In this document: piece after piece, positions 11,853 through 24,000 of the stretch
Layout: each line of letters begins with the position of its first letter
Numbering within the stretch: the stretch's first letter is position 1
Origin: Rapana venosa
Lineage: Eukaryota; Mollusca; Gastropoda; Neogastropoda; Muricidae
Assembly (NCBI GenBank): GCA_028751875.1
Contig: CM054159.1
Span: 10,262,264-10,326,263 of the forward strand
Reading direction: 5' to 3'
Length of the DNA: 64,000 nucleotides
Made by a program: the position numbers and the translations under genes
The notes under the pieces: model-generated
The model's input: the letters and a program-made list of their open reading frames with translations, nothing else
What the model was told of the DNA's origin: nothing
Databases searched by the model: none

Positions 11853-14800
11853 CCTCGCTGAGTGCCTGCATGCACACTTGTCAAAGAGATGTGGACAATA
11901 GGCTGAGTGCATTCACACACACCTCCACCTCCCTTCAGCTAACCTACTCTACCTAAATGCAGGGATACTCATTTTTTTCTGGTATATGTTGGATTTCCGG
12001 CACGGAAATTGCTAAAAAATTTGATCTTAGACTTTTTGAGTTTCTTCTTCTTTGTCATGTTTCTCCCAGGAGAGGTTTGACATTGATGAGCCTTCTTCAT
12101 CTTTTTGAGCTTCTAGGGAGAAACAAATCCGGCTTTGGAGACAGGGATAAAACAGATAAAAAATAATTGTTTTATTTTTCTGGTTCACAAGGATTTGAAT
12201 GAAACATGGTGTTGAGATTCGTTTTTAGCTTTTGAAATTTTTAGTTTCAGGATTGGGGCTCCCTCGTCCTTGTATGTGTAATGTAAAAACTCTAATCTTC
12301 CTTCTCTTTCGTCTATCCTCATGTCCACTTGTGCAATATACTGAGTATATTTACCTCTGCAAACGTTCCAGTGGTAAAATCCAATATCCAACTATATCTT
12401 TACCTTTCCAAAAATTTCCTAACATCCAATATACTAACTACAATTATCTCTTCAAAAGTTCCACTTCTGAAATTGTGCTTAAACAAAAAAACAGGAGGAA
12501 AATAAAAGAAAAGCAAAGAAAAGACAAGTAATTTTCTGACTTTTTGTTCTTCAATGAACGTTTACAAACTAACTTTTTTTTTAACAAACTGAATGACTAG
12601 ATTTTATTGCATACCTGCATACTTTAAAAAAAAAAAAAAGAGAGGATACTATGATAGAGAAAGAGAAAGAAACGCTTCCTTTTAAACTCAAAATTCTTAT
12701 TCCACCTCTGCCCACCAACTATTTTTTATGAGCAATAAAAAAATCAAAATCAAAACTGAACGGTAGATATTCTCCATTTTTATCAAGAAAACAAGCATAA
12801 CAATACAAATTCAACGGAAAAATACCATATCCATAAACAAGCATAAAGATACAGATTCAACTGAAAATAACATATTGATAACTGGATTAAAAAAAAAATC
12901 CACATAAAAAAGGGGGAAAAATGTTACTTTATAATGATTTGCTTGATCAGCTGTTTTGACTCAACACAACACACTTTTTCCTTTTTTTTCTCTCTACATC
13001 CTGGATTTTTTCTTCCTTTATTTTCTTCTTTCTCTAATAGACAGCACAAAAATCCATGTACACTACACTGATTATCAAGCAAACGGTTATAAAAACAACA
13101 ACAACCAAACATTAGAAACAAAGTAACACATGTAAAATCTGATACACAGACAAGCAAAAAGTGCGTAACAATAATAAATAGTATAATAAAGACTTAACAA
13201 AGTCATTCCAAACAAACCTATTTGCAGTAAATCAGAACATCAACAATGTAATAATAAAAAATACTAACAAAAAAACCAACGCTGTCAAATATTTTTATGA
13301 AAAAAATTTACAGACTTCAAATAAGACATAATAACTGAGGATACACATGAACTCAAATTTATATATAAAGAAAAATAAACAAAACAACTGAATGTTTTGA
13401 ACAAGATTTTGCCGAGAAAACAATTCAAACAACAAAATACATCAACATCAATCAATCGCCCAATAGAACTGTTATACATAATCATAGCAATAATGAAAGG
13501 AAACAAAACTTCAGACGGGCTGACTATTTGGCACAGCACAGACCTGGGAATAAGACGCCGCCATGCTTTCTTTCACTGTGCTATCTGCATGTCCTCGTTC
13601 CTTGCAGCAATGAACGCAGTTATGATCTCAAGTTGACAATGTGACCAAAAAATGTATAACAACAGTATTTGCTGCGTTTTTTATTTTTTAACATTTTTTT
13701 AATCTTGCGTATCAAGATGATCATACTTCACTCATTTCCAACTTTAAATTTTCCCCTCCTCTGCGTTCTCTTCAAAATAATCCTTTTCAAGTTTCTCAAA
13801 ACTTTTTCCTTTCCCACTGTCAACTTCAATTTTCTTCTTTTTTTCTGATGCTATTTCCCAAACTGTCTTTTTGCTTTGGACATTTTAAGCAGCAGCAAGT
13901 TTTCATGTAAGGTTTACCACAGGCAATGTTACAGTGTCACAAAATGCAACCACACTTCTACACTGGTTTTTTTCTTCTTTTTTGTTGGTTGTCATCTCTA
14001 CCATCACCTAACTGCATGCTTGCGTACAGTGAAAAGCAAGTTGGCGTTGTAGGCGTGGTGAATGTTGTTTTCCACGCTGTTATTGCAAAAAACACTTGAT
14101 CTGTGAAACGTTGCAGCAGATATAGATCTGTGATAAGCGGACACAGCAATCAAAGATCCACTTAAAAATCATTTTAAGTAAACATTTACAAAAACTGAAA
14201 TAAAGCAAGCACTTACAAGTGACCAATGACACACACACACAATCTTCAAAGATTTTTAAAAAAAAGTACCACCAACAAAAAACCCAGTACATACATTAAC
14301 TGTCATGCAAAGCAGAATTTTTAACCAATGAAGAAAAGACAAGTACTCGGATGCTCTCACAAGAGTCAAGAACGACTGTTGAATTCCACAATGACCGAAC
14401 CAAAAAAACAACAAAAAAATCTGGATTTGAAGATGTCTCTCTCAGAAACGTTATTCCCAATATATCACAAAAGCAAACTGACAATAAAACAAACGGCAGC
14501 CATGCAAAAAAAAAAAAAAAAAGACAGAAAAAACACAGAACAGTAAAAATAGCATAAGTCCCATTTTGTAAGCATTCAGTCACTCCCTTTTTTTCCCCAC
14601 ACACTCGCTCACAGTCTTCATCAGGCTGAACAGTTTCACATAATAATAATAATAATGATAATAAACTTTTCTCGACGCATGATCCGTCTTCTCTCCGTAT
14701 TAATTAAGTGTATCCAACATTTTCTTACCTGCACCTGTACACAAACACATCTTGCATAAAACTGCCAACGCTCACAACACTTTCTCTGCTACGGTCCTTT

Positions 14801-16212
14801 CCCCGCTTACTCCATCGGCAAAGACGTCACTCACTCGCTCGCTTCTTCTTCCACACTGGGGTTGAAGAATAAAAATGTTGAAATTGGTCAAAGAAATGCG
14901 TTTACGTCCGCTCGACTTTTTTTATCTCCCGGTGTTTTGCTCTGTGGTCCCTAATTGTAAAGATGGAATCTTTTCCAAGGAAACACGCTTACCACATTTT
15001 GTTGTTTTAAAAAAAATAAATCTTAAATACCGCTCGCTTTTCCCTCACACTCTGCCCTTCCCTGTCATCCCACAAACAAACCTGGCATCTGTCTACAGGA
15101 TTGATGCTATCTCGGCAATTTTGTCTGGAGATTTAATATTAAAAAAAAAAAAGTTGATAAAGTCAGATATGTTGGCAAATAATGTTAACACTTTCTTCCA
15201 CAAATTGGTAACAAGAATGGCAGATAGTTAAGGCTTGTAACTTAGAGGATACATAAAGACAGCGCTGTCCTTTGACATTTGCCCTCTGCACTCTTGACTG
15301 ACCTTGACATGATGTCAACACAATTATGTGCACAGGCCTGCCCATACTGAAGGCTTCCTTTCATCAACAGTTAAGGCCACAGGAACTTTGACGGTCAAAG
15401 ACCTTCATAATATTTCTGACGGTTTTCATCGCTTTACCCCTTTTCAGTTATTCTTTGTCAAGTAAAACTTTTGTTTCACATTCACAGATCTTACGAAAGA
15501 GATTCATCTGGCGCCAGATTTGGGAACTAAATTATCAAGGTAACACCCGACTGGAGTGGTGAGAACCTGCGTGTAGGGTCAGTTTGGTTTTGATCTGATC
15601 AGAACTTGAATCGATTTAAGAGCTTTGCTGCCTTCCTGAGCAATTTTAACGGTTTTGTATATTGTGGAGGATGTAAAACAGACATCCCCAACGTGGTGTT
15701 TTCTCACAGTGTGAGGGTGTACAGAGTTAAACGCACTCTGGTACACACATCTTGCGTATTTTTTTTTTTATTGCTGTGTAAACAACACTTCATACAAAGT
15801 ACTGTACCTTGTTTCCTCTCATTATTTGGTAAGTTGAATGCTATCAAGTTTATCAGTCCAAACTTTGCTTGGAAAGTTTTGTTCCTTGTAAAAAAAATCC
15901 CGTTATTTATCATGCATCTATATCTTAACAGTAAATCTTAACCCCCCCCAACCCCGCTCCTCCACTTTCTAATCTTAAAAACCTTTTTTTGGGTTTTGTT
16001 TGTACTTTAGTGTGTGTGCAATGTTAACAATGACTTATCTCCAGGTAACCTTTCATACGCAATAAGCATAGAGGCTTAATGATAATGTTACGTGTGAAAC
16101 ACAACAATATGTTAACAATAAGTATTGTAACTGGGGCAAGATCTTTTAGACATTCCCTCTCCAATGTGTGCTACTGACAAGACTGAGCATGATAAGATTA
16201 GTGAGCAGTCTA
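11853..16212. other. no gene recognised; possible myosin 3' flank
   Basis: A-rich plus strand with many short unrelated ORFs and no domain. A fragment at about 12030-12110 (TGTTTCTCCCAGGAGAGGTT) recurs at 54190-54260, so it is repetitive. Nothing else is recognisable. Confidence 0.4.
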
Positions 16213-16214
16213 TA

Positions 16215-16497
16215 AAAGGTAAAGGTGTTCCAACAACCTGTACGGTCATTGGGGATCAAGGCGTCAGAGACCTCAGCTTCTCTAGGGGCCAGCATATTGA
16301 GGGCAGCGCCCATTTCCTCTCCCTCGCTGCTTTACCTTCCCCTGACCCTAAAGAGGGCAGGTACCCATTTACAGCTGGGTGAACTGGGGGACTGTACTGA
16401 AGCTAAAGCGCACGGATGGTCATCCATCCATGAGGCAATTACACTCAATGCCGCTTAACCTTAGCTGGGGGAGAGCGAGTGCTCTGACCACTCTCAT
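16215..16497 (-). mobile_element. 5S-like SINE (family B)
   Basis: Reverse complement of the family at 24877-25160. Contains TTTACCTTCCCCTGACCCTA, GGTACCCATTTACAGCTGGG and the diverged head ending GGAGAGCGAGTGCTCTGACC. The 5S-like part is eroded in this copy. Confidence 0.8.
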
Positions 16498-17322
16498 ACT
16501 CTGCAGCCTTTCTCAAAATGCTTTAACAAATGCTTTGCTAAGGAGCCATCAGTAATTGTGATGGAAAGCTACAGCTACACACAAAAAAAGAGAAAAAAAA
16601 CGAAGAAAAAAACAAACCCTTACACTATTTATAGGTGCGCCCCAAAATAGCATACAGTCTATTCCTCGCAGCTAGGGGAGGCAACTTGGTCACCCTGTCA
16701 CACGACTATGTTTATAACCTTGAACCATAGATACGGTTTTCGCGTTTAATGTCGCTTCCTTTCCACAAGAAAACAGGTTGGAGGAAGAAATGTGAAACCA
16801 AACATTTCAGTAATTACTGATCCCATTCAAGTAACTTTCCTTTAATTCCCTTTTAACTGTCCTTTCCCACACAAACAGACATGTGAACACTCAAACACTG
16901 GCAGCAAACCAACTCTCAGCCTTCTCCCTTTAGCACTGGCTTCATCAAAGCCAACTGCAGAGCGTCTGATACTGAGCCGTTCCAGCCTGTGCCGCCAAGA
17001 TAACTATAGTCTCCCTCCAACCCAATCCTAGCCCAGCCCCCTGCCAACCACAGAGGCCATATCAGGACTATCACCTTGTTAGTGACAACGCACACTCTCT
17101 CTCTCTCTCTCTTACCATAACATTTTTACCATATTATATTACACTGTATAAACTTTTTTTTTTTAAGCTAACATCGTGGGGTTGGTTTTTTTTTTTTTTT
17201 ATATCCCTGTATTGCCATCCCCATCCCTTCCAAAATTCCAAACCAGTTACCCCCCTTTTCCGTCAAAAGTAGGTAGCTGTACAGGGGTGATTTTAAAGGC
17301 GTCGAGAGGAAAAGGTAGGGGG
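16498..17322 (-). other. proximal 3' UTR or downstream flank of myosin
   Basis: Sequence directly after the TAG stop on the minus strand. Contains a short (CT)n run at 17096-17111 and T runs near 17155-17200. No gene. Confidence 0.5.
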
Positions 17323-17446
17323 CTAAATGTGGATGACGTCCAATCGATTTCCTTTGCGGGTTATTCTCACATTGCCACTCTGCACTTCCGGCTGCCCGTT
17401 CTTGAAGGATACTTCCACCGTGTGACCTTTGAACTCGGCGAACATC
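17323..17446 (-). CDS. Myo1b: myosin exon w19: C-terminus and stop codon
   Basis: 124 nt: one base completing Arg, 40 codons and TAG. It encodes [17 protein letters not shown], then [16 protein letters not shown], matching the V.VKF..G......K...RLLEV end of Myo1b in position and style. The stop is at 17325-17323. The 3' UTR continues to lower coordinates. Several TTTATT (AATAAA on the minus strand) occur below 17323, but none can be chosen without transcripts. Confidence 0.94.
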
Positions 17447-17973
17447 CTGCCCGAGAAAAAAAAGAAAAGTTTTTTCATGGATTGTTTATTTTGATTTTGT
17501 ATGATTTTGGTTTTTATTTGATTTCAACACAATGAAAATCTTATGTATGTATTTTATATCATTGTTATATGGTACAATAATAATGATAGTAATAACAATA
17601 ATGATGGACATTTCTTTACCACTTTACTTACCCTTATAGGGGTAGCACACAAAGTACTTTACATTATAAAACAACAACACCCCCTCAAAAAAAAACCAAC
17701 CCAAAAACAAACAAACCCAAACAACAACCAGGAAAAAAAATCATACAGAAGAACACTAAAGTAGAGTACCAAATATGTAGTGTAATGTTTGATAACAGAG
17801 TATCAAGTGTGATGTTTACTAACAAAAGTATTATAGTATGATGGTTTAAAATAACAGAGCATTGTTATTTGTATATTTGGTCTCACTGCTTTTAAATGCT
17901 TCACAACTCTGAGTAAGAATTTCCAATAACAAAGTCTTTCAAAGTTGTTTACTCATCTGCTTGCATGTGTTTC

Positions 17974-18029
<56 letters not shown>

Positions 18030-21000
18030 ACACCACACACACAACACACCCCCATCTAAATAGAGGAGTGTTATTTGGGAAAATATAGAAAAGGGCAGAA
18101 ACTATTTTTTCAGGACTCTAATGGATATTATCTTTTTTGTGTGTTCTTTGTTTAATTCTGAAGAAAACCCCCCACCATTTCTTTGATATTATATATATCT
18201 TCAGTTTAACGTCTGTTCACATTTAGTGATTTTAGACGGGGGAAAATCTAACAAGAAAAAGCAAACGATAACTGATAAATGTTAGATAACAGTACTGAAT
18301 AAAAACCAACTTTAACATACTACAAAAACTGAGTTATCGGACTTTTTATCAACCCTAAGACAATGTCCAACAGTAACGATGGTTCAGACAGAATCTGATC
18401 CAGTGACAGACTAGGTACAGCAGGTAAAAATGCTTTTAAATGTCCACAACCAAAAATAACATGACTATTGTATGTATGTATGTTTGATATTATGTTTGTC
18501 GTGATGAACACATATACTGACTGACCTTTGAGACACCTGCACCTCGGGCTGTTTGCCGGTGAGAGCCTGCACCGCCATGACGACCTTGGCCACGATCTCT
18601 ATCAAGTTGTCGTTGCTGAACACAAAGTCTCCCTTTTTCGTCAGCACGTCTCCGTTCTCTTGCTGTCACACAGACACGCAAACACACACACATCCTCTGA
18701 AGTCAGAGTATGGCTGCCTAGATGGCGAGGTACTTAAACACAGTCGTACATGCAAACTTCTCATCCAGTGTGCAATTTCAATCTAAATGATTTCCAGGTG
18801 GGATGACGTTTTAAAAATTTTGTTTTGTATTTTCTTCTTTTATTTTGAGGATAATGGAATAAGCAGTCATGTGCTTTTCTACATTCAGTCCCTGTGTGTA
18901 TGTGGTTTTGTAAATTTTGTCATCCGTTCCCACCGGCACACAATGGCTAGAAGCGGAACAGGTTTTAATGTGTGCGCAAGATGTTCTGCGTGTGCTTGCA
19001 CACAGGACCTCAGATTATAGTCTCATCCGAAGGACTTTTGGGGAGGACTGTATGTGTGTGTGTGTGTGCATGTATGTGTGTGTGTGCATGTATGTGTGTG
19101 AGTGTGTGTGTATGTACATGTGTGTGTGCATGCGTGCATGTGTGTGTAAATATGTATGTGTGCATGCATATCTATATGCATGCATGCCTGTGAATACATG
19201 TGTATGTGTGTATAAACACGCACATACATACCTCCACGTACATGCATGCCTGTATACACAACACACACACCAAACCCCCCCCCCCACCCCCCCCCCCCAC
19301 ACACACACACACACTTCCTCTCTTCCTGCCGCAGCTACAACATGCACACACACACACAAAAACAACCCCACCAAGACCCAACAGACCCGACAAACCAACA
19401 ACAGACACACCCACCCTGACCGTGGCTGACCTCTGTAAGTAAAAACGACGACTTGTCCGTAGGGGAGGTAGACCTGTGACGAGTGACGGATGCGAGTACC
19501 ACACAACCAGACTTGGGTCCATGACAGGATGACCTTGCTGATCACCATCAGCTTGGACACCATGACCTGCACACACCACACCACACCTCCAGACACCATG
19601 TCACCATCATAGCTCACACACCATACACTGCCACACACACCACACCAACACACACCATGCCACAACACATACACCACACACACACCATACCACACCACAC
19701 CATACCACCACACCACACACACACCACCACACACACACCACGCACACACACACCACACACATACACCACACACCACACACACACAACACACACAACCATA
19801 CACACCATACACAACCACCACACCACACCACCACACCACACATACAACCACACCACATACCACACCACACCCACCACATACACACACACATCACACCACA
19901 CCACACCACACAGATCAGCCTTCCTCTTGGGTGGAATTCAGGGTGGAGAAAAGTGCACATGCGCACACGCACACATGGGTTTCACAACTGTGAAAAGACG
20001 TTAAATGAATTTGAACACATGGGTTGAGGTGGGGTTGGGAGACTCTTACATACATGCATATAGGAGGGGGGAAATACGCGTGCATGTACGCATGCACGCA
20101 CACATGCACGCACATACGCACCTCATGCACAGAAACACACGCACAAAAACAAAAACACACACAGGGGGAAAATACACACACTCACACACACACATGTACG
20201 CACATACGCACCACATGCACAGAAACACACACAGGGGGAAAATACACACACACACCCCCACATACAACACACTACATACACACATGTATACACCTCCCTC
20301 TCTTCCTCTGCTTTTATAAAACAACATTTTGAACTTCATTTCACCAGAGTACACTTTTCACATGAATTCCTAGAAATTCACATGAATTCCTAGAAATCAA
20401 AGGCTGAACACCAGTTCATCTCGTAACCATCTCCGAAGAAGTCAGAATATGGCTGCCTTATCAATGGTGGGTAAAAATGGCCACACACATGCAAAATTAA
20501 TCTCACCATTGGTGAACCTCAGAACTCTAGCCGAGGAATAGAAGAAAAAAAAAAAGAAAACTGACAACCGACCTTGCCATCAGCCCGGTTGATCTTCATG
20601 ATGTTGTCAGCGAACACGACGTCGCCATCCTCCGATGGCTTGTACACTTTCTGCCACTTGGGATTCTGGGACAGGCCAAAGTAGTCTCCCTTGTATGGCA
20701 CCGGCACTCTGAAACAGCAGTCATTAAGTTGTAAGATCCAAGTGTTGTTTGTTTTTCAAGAGACTAAAACCCAAGTGTTGTTTGTTTTTCAGAGACTAAA
20801 ACCCAAGTGTTGTTTGTTTTTCAAGAGACTAAAACCCAAGTGTTGTTTGTTTTTCAAGAGACTAAAACCCAAGTGTTGTTTGTTTTTCAGAGACTAAAAC
20901 CCAAGTGTTGTTTGTTTTTCAAGAGACTAAAACCCAAGTGTTGTTTGTTTTTCAAGAGACTAAAACCCAAGTGTTGTTTGTTTTTCAGAGACTAAAACCC

Positions 21001-24000
21001 AAGTGTTGTTTTTTTTCAGAGACTAAAACCCAAGTGTTGTTTGTTTTTCAAGAGACTAAAACCCAAGTGTTGTTTGTTTTTCAAGAGACTAAAACCCAAG
21101 TGTTGTTTGTTTTTCAGAGACTAAAACCCAAGTGTTGTTTGTTTTTCAAGAGACTAAAACCCAAGTGTTGTTTGTTTTTCAGAGACTAAAACCCAAGTGT
21201 TGTTTGTTTTTTAGACATAAACCCAAGTGTTGTTTGTTTTTCAGAGACTAAAACCCAAGTGTTGTTGTTTGTTTTTCAGAGACTAAAACCCAAGTGTTTG
21301 TTTTTCAAGAGATTAAAACCCAAGTGTTGTTTGTTTTCAAGAGACTAAACCCCAAGTGTTGTTTGTTTTTCAAGAGACTAAAACCCAAGTGTTGTTTGTT
21401 TTTCAGAGACTAAAACCCAAGTGTTGTTTGTTTTTTTTAGATATAAACCCAAGTGTTGTTTGTTTTTCAGAGACTAAAACCCAAGTGTTGTTGTTTGTTT
21501 TTCAGAGACTAAAACCCAAGTGTTTGTTTTTCAAGAGATTAAAACCCAAGTGTTGTTTGTTTTCAAGAGACTAAACCCCAAGTGTTGTTTGTTTTTCAGA
21601 GACTAAAACCCAAGTGTTGTTTGTTTTTCAAGAGACTAAAACCCAAGTGTTGTTTGTTTTTCAAGAGACTAAAACCCAAGCGTTGTTTGTTTTTCAGAGA
21701 CTAAAACCCAAGTGTTGTTTGTTTTTTAAGAGACTAAACACCAAGTGTTGTTTGTTTTTCAGAGACTAAAACCCAAATGTTGTTTGTTTTTCAGAGATAC
21801 CTTGATACCTTCAAATCCAGCCTCAAAACACACTTATTTCCTATCTGACACTTTCCCCTCATATCTGTCTCTACTTTTCAACAGCATCCTTCATCTCCTA
21901 AGTGTGTTCGCGGGTGTGTGTGTGTGTGTGTGCACTATGCGTGCATAAATTTGAAATATGTTATTTATTATATTTGAGGAAAGTTGCATGCGCGCAAATG
22001 ATTTGAGTGCAAGCGCTTCGATTTGTTTGTTTAACAAGATTCAGCGCTATATAAATTCCATATATTATTATTATTATTAAAACCCAAGTGTTGTTTGTTT
22101 TCAGAGACTAAAACCCAAGTGTTGTTTGTTTTTCAAGAGACTAAAACCCAAGTGTTGTTTGTTTTTCAAGAGACTAAAACCTAAGTGTTGTTTGTGCGCA
22201 CAGAAAGATTATGTATGATAAAGAGTCGAACTGAGGATGAGTAATGAGGAATGGACTTCCCCGAGGGGATGCCGGGGGCCTATCAGTATAAATAGCATCC
22301 CCACATTCTGGAAATTCTGTGCTAGAAATTTCCTCTTTTCTTTCACTCTCTTTGTTTCTGCCTTGTTCCTTTTCTTCCTGTCACCTCCTTCTTGTCTATT
22401 TTCTGCCTTCTTGGTCCATTCTCCTGCCTTTTTTCCAGAAAGAACTTAAAAGGTAACTAGTCTCTCTTGCGCCGAAGTCGGATGCGCTGGGCCTGACTTG
22501 TCAGGCGCTTAACGGCAGCGTGACACATTTTCGCTCATATAACAGACAACAGTAGTTGCTGTCTGAGCATTTGGTGAAGAAGAAGAATGAGGAATGGACA
22601 GCACAGGATGGAGAGGGGGGGCGAGGGGTGGGGGTGGGGTGGGGGAGGGGGGAGAGACTCACGTGGGGGGGTAGGTGTGCTTCTTGTCCTTGAAGAGGTC
22701 GCTGGCCATCAGCTTCTCCCTCATCCTGTGCTGGGCCTTGCTGTCAAACCTCTGCCTGTACTTGGAACACTGCAACACCAGCATAGTGGTGGATCTTCAG
22801 GCAGCACTATACACAAGTATGTTCTTTCTTTCGAGCCACAAGGCCCATAGAGCCGGAGCTTATCCCGGTTTCTGTAGCGTTAAGCAAACTGATGGTTTTT
22901 TTCACCACCCCTGTGACAGGACGCTAGTCTGTCGCCAGATACTTCCCCCAGCAGAGCTGGTACCCACTTGTACACCTGGGTGGAGTGAGGAAAATAGGAG
23001 TAAAGTGTCTTTCCCAAGGACACAACACCGAGCCGAGCGGGGATCGAACCCGCGACCTCTGGATCACGAGTTGACCGCCTAAACCACTCGACCACGGTGC
23101 CTCCTTAGCAGTATACATAATAATAATAATAATAATAATAATGTATGGAATTTATATAGCGCCGAATCTTGTAAAGCAACAAATCAAAGCGCTCAGATGA
23201 CTTTTTTTTTTTCTTAACCGAGGATAATGGAATAAGCACTCATGTGCTTTTTTTTACATCCAATCCCCGTGTGTATGCGGTTTTGTACATTTTGTCATCT
23301 ATTCCCACCGGCACACGATGGCCTACTCTTTCGAAAAGCGGAACAGGATTTAACGTGTGCGCAAGATGTTCTGCATGCGTTCGCACACGGGGCCTCGGTT
23401 TATAGTCTCATCCGAAGGACTTTGACATTCAGTTCGATTTGTTTGGTCAAACTGGGAAGAAAGGGTGAGGCTGGGAATCGAACCCAGAACCTCACGGTTT
23501 ACTTGTTGGCAGGCAAACGTCTTAGCCATCCTGCCACCTTCCTTCATACATACATACATACATACATACATACATACACACATACACACACATACATACA
23601 TACACACATACATACACACACACACACATACACACATACATACAGATGGCAATGCAGGAGGGTAGGCACAGTGCACAAATCCAACACTGCTCATTCAAGA
23701 GTGCTAAAATTAGTTTCCCCTCCTCCTTTCACCAACTCTCAAAATCGGTCAGTTTCTGTTATAATCAGCACCAGCTGGGCTGGAATGGGATGGGATGGAC
23801 AGCAGCTGAATGTGGTGGGGAAACCAACAGATGTGATGGGGTGTTTTCATGTGAGAGGCTGGTAAACAATGAAGAGAGGAGAATTGGTTATGGATGAAGG
23901 TGTGTGTGTGTGATCTTCAGTTTAACGTATATTCACATTTAGTGATTTTAGACGGTGTGTGTGTGTGTGTGTGTGTGTGGCTGTCTGTAGGCATTAGTCT

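Noticed and set aside
19015..19972. 290- and 121-residue minus-strand Cys/Val/Trp-rich ORFs, possible metallothionein or small secreted peptide
   Set aside because: They are GT/CACAC simple repeats read in phase. The only real coding part is exon w17.
20691..21574. Long plus-strand ORFs repeating [11 protein letters not shown]
   Set aside because: They arise only because most minisatellite units are 33 bp, a multiple of three. No start context, domain or composition of a real protein, and it is intronic on the opposite strand of the myosin gene.
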